DNA of 64,000 nt, taken from Rubrobacter_A sp965214435. GTDB lineage: Bacteria; Actinomycetota; Rubrobacteria; Rubrobacterales; Rubrobacteraceae. The notes beneath the pieces are model-generated. The model was not told where the DNA came from. It was given only the letters and a program-made list of their open reading frames with translations, and did not search any database. Positions within the stretch are counted from its first letter, which is position 1. Each line of letters opens with the position of its first letter. Shown here piece by piece: positions 61,062 through 64,000 of the stretch. The position numbers and the translations under genes were made by a program. The stretch lies in NCBI GenBank assembly GCA_965214435.1, contig OZ243960.1:1736001-1800000 (forward strand), given 5' to 3'.

Positions 61062-61256
61062 TCTTTCCTGGTGCAGTGGTATGCTCTGAGGCCGATCCTC
61101 GCCCCGCTCGCGCTCGGGCTTCCGGCCCTGTTTCTTTCCGTCGTCGCGCAAGGCTCGTCAATATCTTGGGGAGCGCTACTCGGTGTGACGATATATCTCT
61201 CGCTGTTCGCTGCGGCGGGGTTGTGCTGGATCCGCTATCGTCAACCCTCAAAATGA
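61026..61256 (+). CDS. Possible 76-residue two-helix membrane protein or degraded permease end
   Basis: ATG 61026 overlaps the remnant's stop (TAATG). The peptide has a Gly/Arg-rich start and two hydrophobic segments (ILAPLALGLPALFLSVVAQG and WGALLGVTIYLSLFAAAGL), then a basic tail. It may be a short surviving membrane protein or the 3' end of a permease joined to the remnant. There is no strong ribosome-binding site. Confidence 0.35.
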   Translation: MDGRRSGGGRGRSFLVQWYALRPILAPLALGLPALFLSVVAQGSSISWGALLGVTIYLSLFAAAGLCWIRYRQPSK

Positions 61257-61339
61257 TACGGTCCGGAGAGTTGATCTATCTTTGTAGCTTTAGTACCGTG
61301 TGTGCCTGAACTTACCGGCTCGTGTTTGGAGGATGCTCC

Positions 61340-63349
61340 TTGCCTCTCCTGGAGAAGCTGCCACACATTCTGTACGGCGCGGACTACAACCCCGAGCAGT
61401 GGCCCGAGGAGGTCTGGGCAGAGGACGCGCGGCTAATGCGCGAGGCCGGAGTGAACCTGGTCTCTTTAGGCATCTTCTCGTGGGCGAAGCTGGAGCCGCG
61501 TCCCGGAGAGTACGACTTCGGCTGGCTGGATCGGGTAATGGACCTGCTCTACGAGCACGGCATTATGGTAGACCTCGCGACTGCCACGGCCTCTCCGCCG
61601 CCGTGGCTCGCTCGTATCCACCCAGAGAGCTTGCCGGTAACCCGCGAGGGCGTAACGCTCTGGCCCGGTGCCCGCCAGCACTACTGCCCGAGTAGTCCCG
61701 CATACAGGGATCACGCCTCGCGGTTGGTCCGGCGTATCGTCGACCGCTACAAAGACCACCCGGCGCTAGTTATGTGGCACATAAACAACGAGTACGGCTG
61801 CCACGTCTCCGAGTGCTACTGCGACGTGTCGGCCGCCCACTTCCGGAGGTGGCTCGTAGACCGCTACGACGACCTCGATACCCTGAACGAGGCGTGGGGA
61901 ACCGCCTTCTGGAGCCAGCACTACGGCGAGTGGGACGAAATACTACCGCCCCGGATAGCGCCGACCTTTCCGAACCCGACCCAGCAGCTAGACTTCCGGC
62001 GCTTCTCCTCCGACGCCCTCCTGGAGTGCTTCACGATGGAGAAAAATATACTCAGAGAAGCCACGCCGGATGTACCAGTAACGACGAACTTCATGGGCGC
62101 TTTCAAGCCACTGGACTACTGGAAGTGGGCGGACCTCGAAGACGTGGTCTCCAACGACTCCTACCCGGATCCCGCCTCGGAGGACGCTCGCGTGGAAGCC
62201 GCTTTGAGCTTCGACCTGATGCGCTCGCTCGGTCACGGGCGGCCCTGGATACTAATGGAGCAGACCACCGCTCGAGTAAACTGGCGGACCCGCAACGTAC
62301 CCAAGAAACCCGGCCAGATGCGTCTCTGGAGCTACGAGGCCGTGGCGCGCGGCGCGGACGGCGTGATGTTCTTCCAGTGGCGGGCCTCGAAAGCCGGAGC
62401 CGAAAAGTTCCACAGCGCCATGGTCCCCCACGGCGGCACCGAAGGCTCGCGGATCTGGGAAGAGGTCGTACAACTCGGGACGGAACTCGGACGGCTCGAC
62501 GCTCTCACAGGCGCGCGCGGGACCGCCGAGGTCGCCATCGTCCTCGACTGGGAGAACTGGTGGGCGCTGGAGCTAGACTCCAAACCTTCGGGCGACCTTC
62601 GGCTCGTGAAAGGGCTACTCGCATACTACAAACCTCTCTTTGAACAGAACGTCCCGGTAGACTTTGTCCATCCCGATGCCGACCTCTCCGGCTACCGGGT
62701 GCTACTCGTCCCGAACCTGTACCTCACGCGGGAGGCTTCCGCGGCGAACCTGGAGCGTTTCGTAGAGAACGGCGGCACGCTGGTCGTGTCGTTCTTTTCC
62801 GGCATTGTGGACGAAAAGGATCACGTGTGGACCGGCGGTTATCCGGCTCCTTTACGGCGGCTGCTCGGCTTGCGGGTAGAGGACTTCATGCCGCTGGCCG
62901 CCGGGGACCGGGCCTCCTTGGTCGTCCGGGACGGTACCTCCTATGAGAGCGAATTGTGGGTGGATCTTATTTCTCCTGAAGGCACCGAGACCTTCGCCAC
63001 CTACAAAGACTACCTCTACGCTGGCTCCCCAGCCGTTACCCGGCACGCTTTCGGCAGCGGCACCGCCTACTACCTCGGTACCCGTCCCGAAAAAGTCCTC
63101 ATGACGCGGTTACTGAAACAGGTCTGTCGCGAGGCCGGCGTGAAGGACCCGCCGGAAACCCCAGTTGAGGTCAGCGCGGTCCGCCGGACGGCCGGAGACC
63201 GCTCTTTTCTATTTCTGTTAAACCACAACCCGGAAGACACAGAAGTGACGCTCGGCTACCCGACCCGGGACCTCCTGTCCGGTCAGACCCACGAAAACTC
63301 AGTGCAACTTGGATCTATGGGAGTCGCCGTTCTTGAAAACTCGCCGTGA
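61340..63349 (+). CDS. Beta-galactosidase, GH42 family
   Basis: A protein of about 669 residues. It begins LPHILYGADYNPEQWPEEVWAEDARLMREAGVNLV, the typical GH42 start. The acid/base is E151 (HINNEYGCH) and the nucleophile E307 (ILMEQTTARVNW). Residues 160-165 (CHVSECYC) supply Cys for a zinc-binding cluster seen in thermophilic members. Domains 2 and 3 follow (DGVMFFQWRASKAGAEKFHSAMVPHGG and the ending VAVLENSP). TTG at 61340 has GGAGG 8 nt upstream and is preferred over GTG 61322. It cleaves beta-galactosides in the cytoplasm. It has no transporter beside it except the ABC remnant. Confidence 0.95.
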   Translation: MPLLEKLPHILYGADYNPEQWPEEVWAEDARLMREAGVNLVSLGIFSWAKLEPRPGEYDFGWLDRVMDLLYEHGIMVDLATATASPPPWLARIHPESLPVTREGVTLWPGARQHYCPSSPAYRDHASRLVRRIVDRYKDHPALVMWHINNEYGCHVSECYCDVSAAHFRRWLVDRYDDLDTLNEAWGTAFWSQHYGEWDEILPPRIAPTFPNPTQQLDFRRFSSDALLECFTMEKNILREATPDVPVTTNFMGAFKPLDYWKWADLEDVVSNDSYPDPASEDARVEAALSFDLMRSLGHGRPWILMEQTTARVNWRTRNVPKKPGQMRLWSYEAVARGADGVMFFQWRASKAGAEKFHSAMVPHGGTEGSRIWEEVVQLGTELGRLDALTGARGTAEVAIVLDWENWWALELDSKPSGDLRLVKGLLAYYKPLFEQNVPVDFVHPDADLSGYRVLLVPNLYLTREASAANLERFVENGGTLVVSFFSGIVDEKDHVWTGGYPAPLRRLLGLRVEDFMPLAAGDRASLVVRDGTSYESELWVDLISPEGTETFATYKDYLYAGSPAVTRHAFGSGTAYYLGTRPEKVLMTRLLKQVCREAGVKDPPETPVEVSAVRRTAGDRSFLFLLNHNPEDTEVTLGYPTRDLLSGQTHENSVQLGSMGVAVLENSP

Positions 63350-63535
63350 GGCCCGCTGTACGGGCACGGTAGTAGGAACTCGTAATCAAAAACCAGGTTC
63401 TCTCCTGGGTTAGAGCAGCTAAGACTGCGAGAACACTATCTAAACGCATTGACTTGGTTGGTCCCGAGGATGTAGGATAGTCAGTGTACAAAATAGCAAT
63501 TATATTCTTCGTTTACGAATGGAGGTTTCATACAC

Positions 63536-63901
63536 ATGTCCCCAAAGAGCTCACCGGGTCGCCACCAGGAGACGGAGAGTGTGCTGTTGAACTGGCTGGG
63601 CCACAGAGTAGTGGTCAAATACCTGAGCGGCCCTCCAGAACCCATGAATCCAGATAACGATAAGGGACTCGCACATGGACCGTTGGAGACCCGTTCAGGG
63701 GTATTCCAACTACACCGCATCGGAGAAGTCGGTATAGAGGTTGGCAACACCCTTGAAGAGGCTGTTGAGGATCGGGTCACGCTGATCCCCTGGGGAGCTG
63801 TACTCTCGATACGGGGCAGTACTCCACAAGAGCGGGGCGGGATCGACGGGCGCATCTCCAAGGAGAAGATGGCAGAGCTAGCTCGCTACGACCCGACGTA
63901 G
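63536..63901 (+). CDS. Small beta-rich protein of unknown function
   Basis: A 121-residue protein. The middle (SVLLNWLGHRVVVKYLSGPPEPMNP, then GVFQLHRIGEVGIEV, then VTLIPWGAVLSIRGS) reads as a five-strand beta barrel with an Lsm- or KOW-like pattern, including the IPW turn, but no known domain is certain. ATG at 63536 follows GGAGG about 10 nt upstream. There are no close neighbours on the strand. The function is unknown. Confidence 0.6.
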   Translation: MSPKSSPGRHQETESVLLNWLGHRVVVKYLSGPPEPMNPDNDKGLAHGPLETRSGVFQLHRIGEVGIEVGNTLEEAVEDRVTLIPWGAVLSIRGSTPQERGGIDGRISKEKMAELARYDPT

Positions 63902-63974
63902 CCGCGGTATTTGGGTCGGTAGGATTTGCTACAGCCGTCGCGGCGATGAAACTCTTACCCGGCTGCCGGATCCC

Positions 63975-64000
63975 TCCGAATATCCTAAGATATATTCGGA
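63975..64000. repeat. Hairpin at the window edge
   Basis: TCCGAATAT (63975-63983) and ATATTCGGA (63992-64000) form a perfect 9-bp stem around an 8-nt loop and reach the last base of the window. It may be a terminator or continue beyond. Confidence 0.5.

Overview
The window is high-GC DNA from a Gram-positive, actinobacterial-type chromosome. The gene set points to a deep-branching actinobacterium of the Rubrobacter kind, although this is inferred from content and style and not from a marker gene. The supporting signs are many GTG and TTG starts, frequent 4-nt ATGA, GTGA or TTGA gene overlaps, a HrcA/CIRCE-controlled groEL, a GuaB3-type IMP dehydrogenase next to guaA, an indirect tRNA amidation system (gatCAB), many proteins anchored by lipobox or membrane segments, and repair genes. 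I saw no rRNA, tRNA, CRISPR array, prophage or intact transposase.

Layout. 1-1.8 kb: tsaB end, rimI and tsaD (tRNA t6A and S18 acetylation). 1.9-4.1 kb: a membrane-anchored M23 peptidase with very long low-complexity arms. 4.1-6.2 kb: a zinc-ribbon gene divergent from groEL, with a clear sigma-A promoter, CIRCE operator and terminator. 6.3-10.7 kb: a 26-residue membrane peptide, a zinc alcohol dehydrogenase, then guaB3-guaA. 10.7-11.7 kb: a MarR-GNAT fusion. 12.1-16.8 kb: the complete phosphate operon pstS-pstC-pstA-pstB-phoU. 17-24.8 kb: an Rrf2 regulator, a methyltransferase that seems to start at CTG, a PcrA/UvrD helicase carrying an intein, a CBS-containing family II pyrophosphatase, folD and an MTAP-family phosphorylase. 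24.8-30.4 kb (minus strand): an operon of SDR epimerase, methyltransferase, YfhO-like membrane protein and beta-propeller lipoprotein. 30.4-32.6 kb: a membrane-fused molybdopterin oxidoreductase with a membrane partner.

32.7-35 kb is the most unusual stretch. A predicted diadenylate cyclase with a large N-terminal sensor-like region is followed by a higBA toxin-antitoxin module, and the last 63 bp of the cyclase gene are repeated (56 of 63 identical) just beyond higA. The toxin reading frame also lacks a standard start codon at the family's usual start. 35-39 kb: ECF sigma, membrane anti-sigma and an ABC-2 exporter in one overlapping operon. 39-40 kb: an FTR1 iron permease with a Fur-like box. 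40.2-45 kb: a response regulator without its phosphoacceptor Asp, a PHA-synthase-like protein with Ser in place of Cys, a methyltransferase, a 38-bp perfect palindrome, a delta-9-type desaturase and a small protein that may be a degenerate receiver.

45-54 kb: a pair of glycosyl/nucleotidyltransferase-like genes, gatCA, a thioredoxin-fold protein, a YmdB-type phosphoesterase, small hypothetical genes, an FHA-GGDEF cyclase and gatB. 54-64 kb: a diverged IlvD/Edd-like protein without recognisable Fe-S cysteines, a beta-lactamase-fold serine hydrolase, a class V aminotransferase coupled to serA, an esterase, an ABC ATPase remnant, a GH42 beta-galactosidase and a small beta-rich hypothetical protein.
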